Below, in pieces: positions 1 to 6,660 of a stretch of 9,990 nucleotides of DNA; the stretch's first letter is position 1; the number at the start of each line of letters is the position of its first letter. Below the pieces are notes generated by a model. It was not told the DNA's origin, searched no databases, and worked only from the letters and a program-made list of their open reading frames with translations. Where the stretch lies: positions 1-9,990 of the forward strand of contig JALGTD010000033.1 in NCBI GenBank assembly GCA_029821515.1, read 5' to 3'. This DNA comes from Candidatus Zipacnadia bacterium (lineage in GTDB: Bacteria > Armatimonadota > Zipacnadia > Zipacnadales > Zipacnadaceae). The position numbers were made by a program, and so were the translations under genes.

Positions 1-427
1 CCTGGCAAGGGCCCGGGACTCGCTGGCCCTCCAGCCCGCTCCAGATGACCTCCCCGGCTGTGCAGCTCACCAGCGGATCTACCTCTATTTCCTGCTGGAC
101 GCTCTCACTGAGAATCGAATAAGTGCCCGCGCTACTGATATACACATAAATGTCAGCAGGCTTAACAACCCTGGCCTGGCAAGCCAATCGTTCAGACTCG
201 CTCAAATTGAACCTGCCCTCAGCTTCAGTGCGCGGGCCCAGCCCCTCTTCACCCCGCTCGATTCTTACGACGCACTTCCCGCAGGTTCCCTCCCCATCTT
301 CGGCGTCAATTGCTATCCCCAGCTTTTGAGCATGCTCGAGAATAGTGCCCTCAAATAGCTCGACTCCCAACTTTCCCTTTCGGTATTGAGGGAAGAACAT
401 CTTGTGGTCAGCTAGCTGCTCGTTCAT
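1..427 (-). CDS. Corrinoid-protein reductive activator (RACE/RamA-like, ferredoxin-ASKHA), N-terminal part
   Basis: The first 142 codons are visible; the gene runs off the left edge. The protein opens with a plant-type [2Fe-2S] ferredoxin fold (about residues 8-95), marked by GTCGKC, then an LGPRTEAE stretch and the later RLACQA cysteine. The following IEVDP segment resembles the linker that leads into the ASKHA ATPase domain (DUF4445 family). Such proteins use ATP and an iron-sulphur cluster to reduce inactive Co(II) corrinoid to Co(I) in methyltransferase systems. The ATG at 427 is certain: an in-frame TAA lies directly before it and AAGGTGA lies 4 bases upstream. It follows the URO-D gene by 91 bases on the same strand, so an operon is likely. 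Oddity: the usual first cluster cysteine (CGGxGxCGxC pattern) is absent; the sequence reads AEDGEGTCGKC, one residue shorter. The family call rests on the ferredoxin domain and the neighbour, because the ATPase domain lies outside the window. Confidence 0.75.
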   Translation of the reverse strand, partial: MNEQLADHKMFFPQYRKGKLGVELFEGTILEHAQKLGIAIDAEDGEGTCGKCVVRIERGEEGLGPRTEAEGRFNLSESERLACQARVVKPADIYVYISSAGTYSILSESVQQEIEVDPLVSCTAGEVIWSGLEGQRVPGPCQ

Positions 428-518
428 TTAGTCACCTTGAGTGTAAGGATTGGGGAATGGGTTCAAAGTTCATAGGGCCAGGACGCTAAGTAGTGTCCAC
501 CAGCCTACTGTGGCCCGG

Positions 519-1655
519 TCAGTAGCTACCATACTGCCTGACCAGGTCCAGAACATGCTCATACTGGGCGAAACTCACGTTATTGGGAACCGAGTGATCG
601 GAGTGATAGATATAACCTCCGCCCTGCTTGGCGACGGGAATCTTGGTCCGTATCTCCTCTTCAATCACGGCTGGGTCCGGATCCGCCATCGCCCTGACAT
701 CAATACCCCCCATAAAGGCTATCTTGTCGCCGAACTCTCTCTTCAACTCCACCAGATCCATTCCTGCTTTTTGCTCCAGGGGCTGCAGGCAGTCCAGGCC
801 GTCCTCGATGAATCTGGGAATAAGCTCTTTAACGTCGCCGCAACTGTGCAGAACTACCGGCAAACCTTCTCCGTGGAAGTAGTCAACCAGCCGCTGGAAG
901 GTAGGGCGCAACTGCTCGTCATAGTGATGAGGCGAGAACAGCAAGCCATTGCGGTATCCCAGGTCACAGAAGATCCAGGCACCATCGAACTGGAAGCCCC
1001 CCTCTTTCATTATCTCATACATCTGAATGTTCAAAGTCGCATCCGTCTCATACATATCCCGCACCCAATCCGACTCAGTAGCAATGGCCATCAGCAATTG
1101 CTCGGAAGCTACATAGGACTGGATTTTATCATAGCCGAATGCAGCTCCATAAAAGACAAACCGGCCCTGCTCATAAGCTCGTTGGCAACCGGGCAGCCCC
1201 AGACGCCGGTCGGTGCGTCCGACCTCCAGCATTGACTCCTCTCCGCGCTGGTCATCAACGCTGCCGGCTAGCCAGGAACCTTCCCAATCAACCCGGTCGC
1301 GGCTGGGAGTGAGGCGTTCTTTCAGCTTCTCCCAATCTTCTTGCGTCTTGCACGGATAGTCAATGATCTGGGGAGTCGACGAGTAGTCTTTATGATCACG
1401 CCGTAGCCCACCGAAGGCCGTAGTTCTGAGGATGTACTCCTCATCCTCATCAATTACTTCAATGGGGAACATCGGAGTGGTGTCGGCACCGAAGGTAACT
1501 ATTTCGTAGTCAAAGTATTCAGCGGGATCTACCTCTACCGGCAAACCTTCGTTGTGCCATCGCTCAATACTGGCCACCCACGGACTGTCATGCATCGGTA
1601 TTCGGTCGGCCTCCTCGAGGTTAAGTGCAAATAGCACTCGTTCTCGCGCTGTCAC
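519..1655 (-). CDS. URO-D superfamily (uroporphyrinogen decarboxylase-like) corrinoid-linked methyltransferase
   Basis: This 378-residue protein begins TARERVLFALNLEEADRIP, the standard N-terminus of URO-D-fold methyltransferases. Family marks are D-L-GYRNGLLFSP (residues 231-242), HSCGD with His270 and Cys272, Cys289 in DCLQPLE, GGID (316-319), and a C-terminal GGGYIYHSDHSVPNN. His-x-Cys plus a further Cys is the zinc site that binds the methyl-accepting thiol or substrate in MtaA/MtbA-type enzymes; here the position near HSDHSVP carries His rather than the third Cys. A true haem-pathway HemE is unlikely given the HSCGD motif and the activator gene next door. The start is GTG with GGGGAG (1664-1669) 8 bases upstream. 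The likely role is transfer of a methyl group to or from a corrinoid protein, in the cytosol; the substrate cannot be read from sequence. No corrinoid-binding (B12) protein is visible, so it may lie left of the window. Confidence 0.85.
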   Translation of the reverse strand: MTARERVLFALNLEEADRIPMHDSPWVASIERWHNEGLPVEVDPAEYFDYEIVTFGADTTPMFPIEVIDEDEEYILRTTAFGGLRRDHKDYSSTPQIIDYPCKTQEDWEKLKERLTPSRDRVDWEGSWLAGSVDDQRGEESMLEVGRTDRRLGLPGCQRAYEQGRFVFYGAAFGYDKIQSYVASEQLLMAIATESDWVRDMYETDATLNIQMYEIMKEGGFQFDGAWIFCDLGYRNGLLFSPHHYDEQLRPTFQRLVDYFHGEGLPVVLHSCGDVKELIPRFIEDGLDCLQPLEQKAGMDLVELKREFGDKIAFMGGIDVRAMADPDPAVIEEEIRTKIPVAKQGGGYIYHSDHSVPNNVSFAQYEHVLDLVRQYGSY

Positions 1656-1745
1656 TTGTAGGTCTCCCCTTTATTGAGGGTCTTTACCTCGGTTTGTCCA
1701 GAAGTGGGCTAAACTTGGTAAAACTATTCGGATCGGCTTATGCAA

Positions 1746-1774
1746 ACTCTACTCCGCTTGGGTGGGTGCGTCAA
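1746..1774 (-). promoter_or_regulatory. Candidate sigma70-type promoter for the URO-D/activator operon
   Basis: On the minus strand TTGACG (1769-1774) and TAGAGT (1746-1751) are separated by exactly 17 bases. This would start transcription near 1739 and leave a leader of about 85 nt before the GTG at 1655. The -10 matches consensus at only four of six positions, so this is a plausible candidate and not a firm call. Confidence 0.3.
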
Positions 1775-1867
1775 GCTCCTGGCAAAACTGAGAGACAAGT
1801 GAGAAAGCTGCCCTTTGTTCTAGGAGTAAGGCCATTAACTGATGCAATGATCGTCAGCGAGACCATT

Positions 1868-1895
1868 GTCAATATGCTCAGGGCCCTGACTTGAC
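1868..1895. repeat. Nested inverted repeat (possible operator)
   Basis: A perfect 12-base palindrome, TCAGGGCCCTGA (1878-1889), is flanked by GTCAA (1868-1872) and its complement TTGAC (1891-1895), with unequal gaps of 5 and 1 bases. It lies upstream of the candidate URO-D promoter and downstream of the kinase gene. It could be a regulator site or part of a transcript end; the sequence does not show which. Confidence 0.3.
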
Positions 1896-2030
1896 TATAA
1901 CTGCGTTGGACAAGCCTCGTTCACCTTCCACGATGAGGAGGAAAACCGCCTTGACTTTGGGGGGTGCGCTTGCCTGCAATGCCGGCCACCTGCAGATAGT
2001 GACTGGTCAGTGTCCCATCACTGTGCGCAA

Positions 2031-3539
2031 TTAGCCCAATCTGACGGCCGACTTTCGCGAGAGATAGGCAGGCTGACGCTGGGGGAGGATGGAGCGGAAG
2101 GTGCTGCCCTCGCCCAGCTTACTCTCGATTTCCACTCTGCCGCCGTGGGCCTGGGTGATGCGCCGGACGTATACCATGCCCAGGCCAATGCCGCCAGCCT
2201 GACCTTTGGACTCGTCGGTGCGAAAGCCTGGCTCTTTGCCGATCCGTTCGATATCTTCCTGGGGAATGCCTATGCCCTCATCTTGAACCTCGATGACCAC
2301 CTCGTTGCCCTGTTGCTTTAGGCGCACAGTAATAGTCGTGCCCGGGTTAGCATATTTCGCCGCATTTTTCAGGTAATTATCCAGGATTGAGATAACCTTG
2401 TCCTGATCTGCTTCAATCATCAAAGAACTGGGGGCCTCGCGGACAACTTTGTGTCCAGCCAAGCGGTCAGCCAACTCCGCCAGGATCTGTTCGGAAGCTT
2501 TGACGAGGTCAAACTCTTTTATATCAAGTTCGAGTTCCCTACCAGCGTGGATACGTGAGATGTTCAGCGTCTCGGATATGAGGCGGAACATACGTGATGA
2601 TTGAATGAGAGCGGTTCCGATGAATTCATCTATCATATCCAAATCTTCTTTGGTGATTTCGTCCTCCACGACAGCTTCAATAGTCTGCAGGTTACCCTGG
2701 ATGACGGTCAGAGGCGTGCGCAGTTCATGAGCCACCTGGCCGACCAACTCCTCAGCGGCTATGGAAAACGGAGATTGAGTGAAAGCAACGATGGCCTGCC
2801 CTTCCTGAGTGAGTTGAGCGCTGGTGGCGTAAGTCTCGCCGGCCGGGGTCACGAAGGACCCGGTGGCCTGTGTTCTGCGCCCCTCTTGTAGCGTAGCTAT
2901 CAGCTCTGCCAGTTGGCCGCGGTAGTCGGCTTCGCGGAGTTGGTGATGCTGGAGGGCATCTACTTGTAGGGCCTGGCGAGCGGCCGCATTGGCGATGACA
3001 ATACGGCTATCCTGGTCAATTAGCATCAGGCCAACAGTGACCGTAGCAAAGGCGGCTTGAATATCCTCGAACTCCTCGAGATGTTCCTCCACCAACAGTG
3101 CTGCTGCTTGGTTGGCGAGGGTCTCGGCCAGTTGTCGGTCTTCCTGGTCAAAGGTTGCTGCACCGCGTTTGCCCCACAACGCCAGTATGCCGACGGGATG
3201 CTTGATCAGCTCCTCTTCTGGCTCGATCGCCTCCCGCTTCCAGATAACAGGTACGACCATTACCGGTTTGTCCGTCACTTTCGGCGAGATCGCCACCTCG
3301 TTTTCAATTACCACAGGGGTGTCTGTCTCGATCGAGTCCACCACAGCTTCAGCGAGTGGGGAACTCGTCTCCATGTCGATCTCCAGGCCCGGATCGAGGG
3401 AGTTTCTTCCTGAGGAATCCATAGCTGTCTGCAAATGAAGGCGGTTGTCAGCAGCTCCGAGTGTGAAGCATGCCGTCCCCTTGCTCTGTATGATCTGAGT
3501 TACCTTCTGGCAAAAACGATCCAGTATTGCCGACGCCAC
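2031..3539 (-). CDS. Cytosolic sensor histidine kinase (GAF-PAS-HisKA-HATPase_c)
   Basis: The protein has 502 residues and no membrane segment or signal peptide. In order: a GAF-like sensor (about 5-150, ending in the helix QLAETLANQAAALLVEEHL), a PAS-like domain (about 156-255, with GLMLIDQDSRIVIANAAA), a dimerisation/phosphoacceptor helix with the H-box VAHELRTP (His271), and a HATPase_c domain with N box DNYLKNAAKY (Asn388, Asn392), G1 box DEGIGIP (420-426) and G2 box GGIGLGM (449-455). All boxes for autophosphorylation are present, so it should be active. The signal must be intracellular or diffusible; GAF and PAS domains commonly bind small molecules or sense redox or light, but no ligand can be named. 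The start is GTG with AAGGTGA (3546-3552) 6 bases upstream. No response regulator is adjacent, so its partner is encoded elsewhere. It lies 375 bases upstream of the URO-D gene on the same strand, which permits but does not show co-transcription. Confidence 0.93.
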   Translation of the reverse strand: MASAILDRFCQKVTQIIQSKGTACFTLGAADNRLHLQTAMDSSGRNSLDPGLEIDMETSSPLAEAVVDSIETDTPVVIENEVAISPKVTDKPVMVVPVIWKREAIEPEEELIKHPVGILALWGKRGAATFDQEDRQLAETLANQAAALLVEEHLEEFEDIQAAFATVTVGLMLIDQDSRIVIANAAARQALQVDALQHHQLREADYRGQLAELIATLQEGRRTQATGSFVTPAGETYATSAQLTQEGQAIVAFTQSPFSIAAEELVGQVAHELRTPLTVIQGNLQTIEAVVEDEITKEDLDMIDEFIGTALIQSSRMFRLISETLNISRIHAGRELELDIKEFDLVKASEQILAELADRLAGHKVVREAPSSLMIEADQDKVISILDNYLKNAAKYANPGTTITVRLKQQGNEVVIEVQDEGIGIPQEDIERIGKEPGFRTDESKGQAGGIGLGMVYVRRITQAHGGRVEIESKLGEGSTFRSILPQRQPAYLSRKSAVRLG

Positions 3540-3814
3540 CGGTGGTCACCTTCGTTTAATCAAAATGGTCAAGAATGACGATAGAAGCCATTATCAATGC
3601 TACTGAATCTCCCCTCCAAAGTCAAGCTTGTACGCTGCACTCTTAGCGGTCGGATCCTCAATTCAGTAATGTAATGCCCCCCATTCGCACCACACCAAGA
3701 GAAGGGTGTTTACTATGTGTGGTATACTGCATCGTTGCCCGATTACTGCTGTCGGGGAGGTGTTAGTGACAGTTATCGGCCTGCGGTGATATTGCCACTC
3801 TCATCAGTGTGAAA
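3540..3814. other. Intergenic stretch between the Asp-box gene and the kinase
   Basis: These 275 bases are richer in AT than the neighbouring genes. They hold the kinase Shine-Dalgarno and candidate promoter, a 7-base inverted repeat ACCACAC (3689-3695) / GTGTGGT (3717-3723), and a small stem CCCGA (3738-3742) / TCGGG (3752-3756) with a 9-base loop. That stem lies where a terminator of the Asp-box gene would be expected, but it has no T run on the minus strand. No gene is supported here. Confidence 0.5.
3597..3625 (-). promoter_or_regulatory. Candidate promoter for the histidine kinase
   Basis: On the minus strand TTGACT (3620-3625) and TAGCAT (3597-3602) are 17 bases apart, about 58 bases upstream of the kinase GTG. 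The -35 is good and the -10 is weak (four of six). It is the best-spaced pair I found in this gap. Confidence 0.3.
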
Positions 3815-4924
3815 CTACTTGATCTTCAGCTTGAACCAGCGGATATTAGAGACGCATTCCTCGTAGCACCAGAAGGCGACGAATATCATCTTATCTGGAA
3901 GTCTGACTATGCAGGGAGCTCCAAAGCGTAAGACGTTGAAGTTGTGGGCCATATCATCGGTTGATGCAGTCAACCCTTCAACGTGGGCTCCCCACAGCGG
4001 CGCGCAGGAGTCATTGATCCACTGGTCATCGTGCAGATGCGATAGGTTCGCCCACAGCCCAGGCTCATCCATTCTACGGTATATAGTCAGTATTCGCCCA
4101 TCTTCCAGAGCAAGCAAGCTCATCGTCTGTCCGATTAAGCCTGTTGACTGCGGCTGTGACCAGGTGGCGCCGCCGTCTCCGCTCAGCACATATTGATTAG
4201 GCAGGTCCTGGCCGGTGGACTCGTTATAAGCCCAGGCTACAGCCAGGAGAGTACCGTCAGGCATTTCGATAATCTTCGATTCCCAGTAGATTATGTTGCC
4301 AGCAGGATCGTTCATCACATCCATGTATTCCGGCCAGCTTAATCCCTGGTCACGGGATACAAAGGCCACCATCTTCATGCCGTTGGGCTGGGAGCCGTCC
4401 CATCCCCGCCAGGTGGAAGTTGGTAGCAGCCAACGGCCATCAGTCAGGGGTACGAGGGGGCTGCACAGCTCAAATGACGGCCCGACCAGTGGCGGTTCTA
4501 CTGGCTGTGGCTCCGACCAAGCCTGGCCGTTATCAGTTGAGCGCAACAGCAGGAATCTGGTGGGCACAAAACCGAGGTTCTCGGGATTGGTCAGTCCCTC
4601 GTTGGGATGCTCGCTGCGATCATGCTCGCATACCAGAGCAACGAGTTGTCCGTCGGGAAGGGCTGTGATTCGCGCTGCATCAGAGGTGAGTGGCTTGCCT
4701 TCGTATAGCTGGCCTTCCAACTGCCAGCTTTCGCCCCCGTCTTGCGACCGGCAAAGATATGTGTGCATATTCACAGCATCAAAGGCCTCCGCCAGGGCGA
4801 CGGCCGCCAGCATCTCGCCATCGTTAAGACGGACAACCGAAGGAAACAGCGCCTGGATTGCGTGTACATGCGGCTTGGGGTTGCGGTAGATTAGCCCAGT
4901 TTTCAGTATCTTAATAGCTGACAT
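3815..4924 (-). CDS. Asp-box (BNR) beta-propeller protein, sialidase superfamily
   Basis: The product has 369 residues. Four Asp-box motifs (S-x-D-x-G-x-x-W) are clear: SQDGGESW (60-67), STDNGQAW (129-136), SRDQGLSW (190-197) and SGDGGATW (248-255). These cap blades of a sialidase-type six-bladed propeller. The stretches IYRRMDEPGLWA and PDGTLLAVAWAY fit the BNR_2 group usually labelled exo-alpha-sialidase. The FRIP motif carrying the first catalytic arginine of true sialidases is not visible (LFPSVVRL occupies that region), so sialic acid need not be the substrate. The start ATG at 4924 is chosen because GGAGG (4934-4938) lies 9 bases upstream; an open extension to 5056 encodes a basic, low-complexity leader and lacks support. 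There is no signal peptide, so the protein should be cytosolic and act on imported oligosaccharides, or be a non-hydrolase. It is divergent from rhaA, which suggests a carbohydrate role. Confidence 0.85.
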   Translation of the reverse strand: MSAIKILKTGLIYRNPKPHVHAIQALFPSVVRLNDGEMLAAVALAEAFDAVNMHTYLCRSQDGGESWQLEGQLYEGKPLTSDAARITALPDGQLVALVCEHDRSEHPNEGLTNPENLGFVPTRFLLLRSTDNGQAWSEPQPVEPPLVGPSFELCSPLVPLTDGRWLLPTSTWRGWDGSQPNGMKMVAFVSRDQGLSWPEYMDVMNDPAGNIIYWESKIIEMPDGTLLAVAWAYNESTGQDLPNQYVLSGDGGATWSQPQSTGLIGQTMSLLALEDGRILTIYRRMDEPGLWANLSHLHDDQWINDSCAPLWGAHVEGLTASTDDMAHNFNVLRFGAPCIVRLPDKMIFVAFWCYEECVSNIRWFKLKIK

Positions 4925-5231
4925 ATTTGTCGCCCTCCGGTCAACTCTGTTGCGTTTCAGTGGCCGTGTGATTCCCTTACAAGTTGGGTTTCGTTGCCCA
5001 GACGGCCGAGTCCTCTTGTCGGGCGCTCGACGATAGATGGGGCGCTGCAATGACAAATAACAGAAGTGCAGTTGCTCCAGTGAGTATGATCCAGAGAAAT
5101 TGCTGAACTGCCGGCGAAGGTCAAAGCAATTGTGGCAACGAAAAATTGATTATATGCTAACCAACCTGACAACCGTAAAAAGCTTCACTGTCTCTGTTGG
5201 TGACGCTGAAAGCCGGTGAGGGTGAACTGTG
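4925..5231. other. Divergent regulatory region between the Asp-box gene and rhaA
   Basis: About 300 bases serve the upstream sides of both genes. It contains the Asp-box gene's Shine-Dalgarno at 4934-4938, the rhaA Shine-Dalgarno-like GAGGGTGA at 5218-5225 and a candidate rhaA promoter at 5130-5158. On the minus strand TTGTCA followed after 15 bases by TATCGT (about 5035-5061) is a weak promoter candidate for the Asp-box gene. A minus-strand open frame of 71 codons (4957-5172) has no recognisable domain or start signal and is not called. I see no clear operator dyad. Confidence 0.5.
5130..5158 (+). promoter_or_regulatory. Candidate promoter for rhaA
   Basis: TTGTGG (5130-5135) and TATGCT (5153-5158) are separated by 17 bases in an AT-rich patch about 75 bases upstream of the rhaA start. 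Both hexamers match consensus at four positions, so support is modest. Confidence 0.3.
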
Positions 5232-6530
5232 ATGAGATTGGAACAATTTCTCATTAACCAGCGTGAGGGAACTTCCGCAACGTCTGACGTCCAAGACTAT
5301 GCGGCGGCTCGAGAAAACTACGCTGAGGTGGGAGTGGATACGGATGTAGCAGTAGGGACGGTCTTAGGCTTGCCTATTTCGGTTCACTGCTGGCAGGCTG
5401 ATGATGTGCGCGGTTTGGAGGTACGAGAGGGGCCCGTAGATTCCGGAGGAATCCAGGCGATGGGCAATTACCCCGGAGTGGCGCGGACCGGTGAGCAGAT
5501 CCGCCAGGATTTCGAACAGGCCGCTCGCCTCATCCCCGGGGCGCTCCGCTTCAATCTGCACGCGATGTATGCCGAGACCGGACGAAAACCGGTCGAGCGC
5601 GACGAGTTGACCCCTGAGCACTTTTCCACCTGGGTTGACTGGTGTGAGGACCACGGGTGGGGGCTCGATTTCAATCCGACCTGTTTTGGTCATCGGTTAG
5701 CTGCTGACGGAATGACTCTGGCTCATACTGATGACTCAATCCGCCAGTTCTGGGTTCGACACTGCCTGGCAGGCCGGGAGATTGCCGAGGGTTTTGGAAA
5801 AAGGCTGGGGAGTTGCACCTACAATATCTGGATACCAGACGGCTCCAAGGATGCTACTGTCGATCGAGCTGGTCCCCGCCGACGCCTTATTCAATCGCTG
5901 GATGCCGTGCTGCAGGCAGACTTTCCTCACGTCATTGACACCGTAGAAAGCAAGCTCTTTGGCATTGGTCTGGAGGATTACACCGTCGGCTCGCACGAGT
6001 TTTATCTACTGTACGCTGCCAGTCGTGGCATTGGAATTTGCTTTGATTTGGGTCATTATCATCCCACCGAGAGCGTGGCCGACAAGCTTTCGGCCGCTGT
6101 CCCCTTTGTGATGCCTATATTGCTGCACATCAGTCGGGGAGTGCGCTGGGATAGCGATCACGTGCCCCGTTTCAGCGATGAGGTCCGGGCGGTCTGTGAT
6201 GAAGCAGTGCGCAGCGGTCAGCTCGACAATATTCTGTGGGCCACTGATTTCTTTGATGCCAGCATCAACCGAGTTGCTGCATGGGTGATCGGCGTGCGGG
6301 CAGTCCGCAAGGCCCTCCTTTATGCCCTGCTAGAGCCGTGGGAACTGGCCACGGAAGCTGAAAGGTCGGGGGACGGCGCTGCCAAGCTGGCTCTCCAGGA
6401 ACTGCGCGCGGAGCTGCCTTTCAGCGCGGTTTGGAAGTATGCCTGCCAGCGGGCCGATGTTCCCGGTGGTCTGGCCTGGCTCGCCGAAATCAAACGCTAC
6501 GAGCAGACTGTTCTGGACCAGCGCGAGTGA
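5232..6530 (+). CDS. rhaA: L-rhamnose isomerase
   Basis: The enzyme interconverts L-rhamnose and L-rhamnulose in the cytosol, the first step of phosphorylative rhamnose catabolism. The 432-residue product is close in length to E. coli RhaA (419) and shares long blocks with it: SVHCWQADDV, GGIQAMGNYPG, LIPGALRFNLHA, GLDFNPTCF, VESKLFGIG, LGHYHPTES, HISRGVRWDSDHV and TDFFDASINR. Counting from the chosen ATG, the TIM-barrel metal and catalytic residues are Glu239, Asp272, His275, His299, Asp307, Asp309 and Asp339. These sit at a constant offset of five from E. coli Glu234, Asp267, His270, His294, Asp302, Asp304 and Asp334. All are kept, so it should be active. ATG 5232 is preferred because GGTGA (5221-5225) is 6 bases away; the GTG at 5229 is directly adjacent and would add one residue. 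No rhamnulose kinase, aldolase, transporter or regulator accompanies it here. Confidence 0.96.
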   Translation: MRLEQFLINQREGTSATSDVQDYAAARENYAEVGVDTDVAVGTVLGLPISVHCWQADDVRGLEVREGPVDSGGIQAMGNYPGVARTGEQIRQDFEQAARLIPGALRFNLHAMYAETGRKPVERDELTPEHFSTWVDWCEDHGWGLDFNPTCFGHRLAADGMTLAHTDDSIRQFWVRHCLAGREIAEGFGKRLGSCTYNIWIPDGSKDATVDRAGPRRRLIQSLDAVLQADFPHVIDTVESKLFGIGLEDYTVGSHEFYLLYAASRGIGICFDLGHYHPTESVADKLSAAVPFVMPILLHISRGVRWDSDHVPRFSDEVRAVCDEAVRSGQLDNILWATDFFDASINRVAAWVIGVRAVRKALLYALLEPWELATEAERSGDGAAKLALQELRAELPFSAVWKYACQRADVPGGLAWLAEIKRYEQTVLDQRE

Positions 6531-6660
6531 GTGGGCTGCCATCAATAGCCAGAACATCTTGTGATAAACGGAGCATTGTCCTACTTAGAGCGGATGCTGG
6601 CTGACCGGCTTGTCCAGTGACGTGTACAGAAGCCTCAACAGATGAAAAGAGCGGATCAAG
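6531..6660. other. Intergenic gap between rhaA and the radical SAM gene
   Basis: These 130 bases carry no clear terminator, promoter or peptide gene. The only short frames, a 31-codon one from ATG 6642 and an 8-codon one from ATG 6594, lack ribosome-binding sites and precursor-like features. The radical SAM gene may be read through from rhaA or have its own weak promoter. Confidence 0.4.

Larger units (their letters stand above)
1656..2030. other. 375-base intergenic stretch between the kinase and the URO-D gene
   Basis: It separates the kinase stop from the URO-D start, both on the minus strand. It holds the candidate promoter at 1746-1774, the URO-D Shine-Dalgarno at 1664-1669 and a dyad centred near 1882. 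A small CAGTG/CACTG hairpin lies near 2009-2024. None of the hairpins is followed by a T tract in the direction of the kinase, so no intrinsic terminator can be called. An open frame on the plus strand here (1625-1894) starts inside the URO-D gene and has no supporting signal. I see no RNA gene. Confidence 0.5.

Noticed and set aside
450..1235. A 261-codon plus-strand open frame
   Set aside because: It lies almost wholly opposite the well-supported URO-D gene, has no domain I recognise and no ribosome-binding site; it is a shadow of the minus-strand codons.
1625..1894. An 89-codon plus-strand frame with a hydrophobic start and a WVRQAPGK string that resembles an antibody framework motif
   Set aside because: It begins inside the URO-D gene on the opposite strand, uses GTG without a ribosome-binding site and has no bacterial homology I recognise; the antibody-like string is chance.
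1951..3625. The string TTGACTTTGG at 1951-1960 (plus) and 3616-3625 (minus) as an inverted repeat pair
   Set aside because: A match of 10 or 11 bases is expected many times by chance in a window this size; there are no shared flanks.
3738..3756. Stem-loop CCCGA/TCGGG as an intrinsic terminator of the Asp-box gene
   Set aside because: The stem is only five pairs plus a wobble and is not followed by a T run on the minus strand.
4293..4889. A 198-codon plus-strand open frame
   Set aside because: It is opposite the Asp-box gene with its four motifs; its Ser/Arg/Pro-rich composition is typical of a shadow frame.
4925..5056. N-terminal extension of the Asp-box protein to an upstream start
   Set aside because: The added 44 residues are basic and low in structure, and the internal ATG at 4924 has a GGAGG at ideal spacing.
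6587..6656. Direct repeat AGAGCGGAT at 6587-6595 and 6648-6656
   Set aside because: Nine bases is within chance expectation and there is no third copy or related function.
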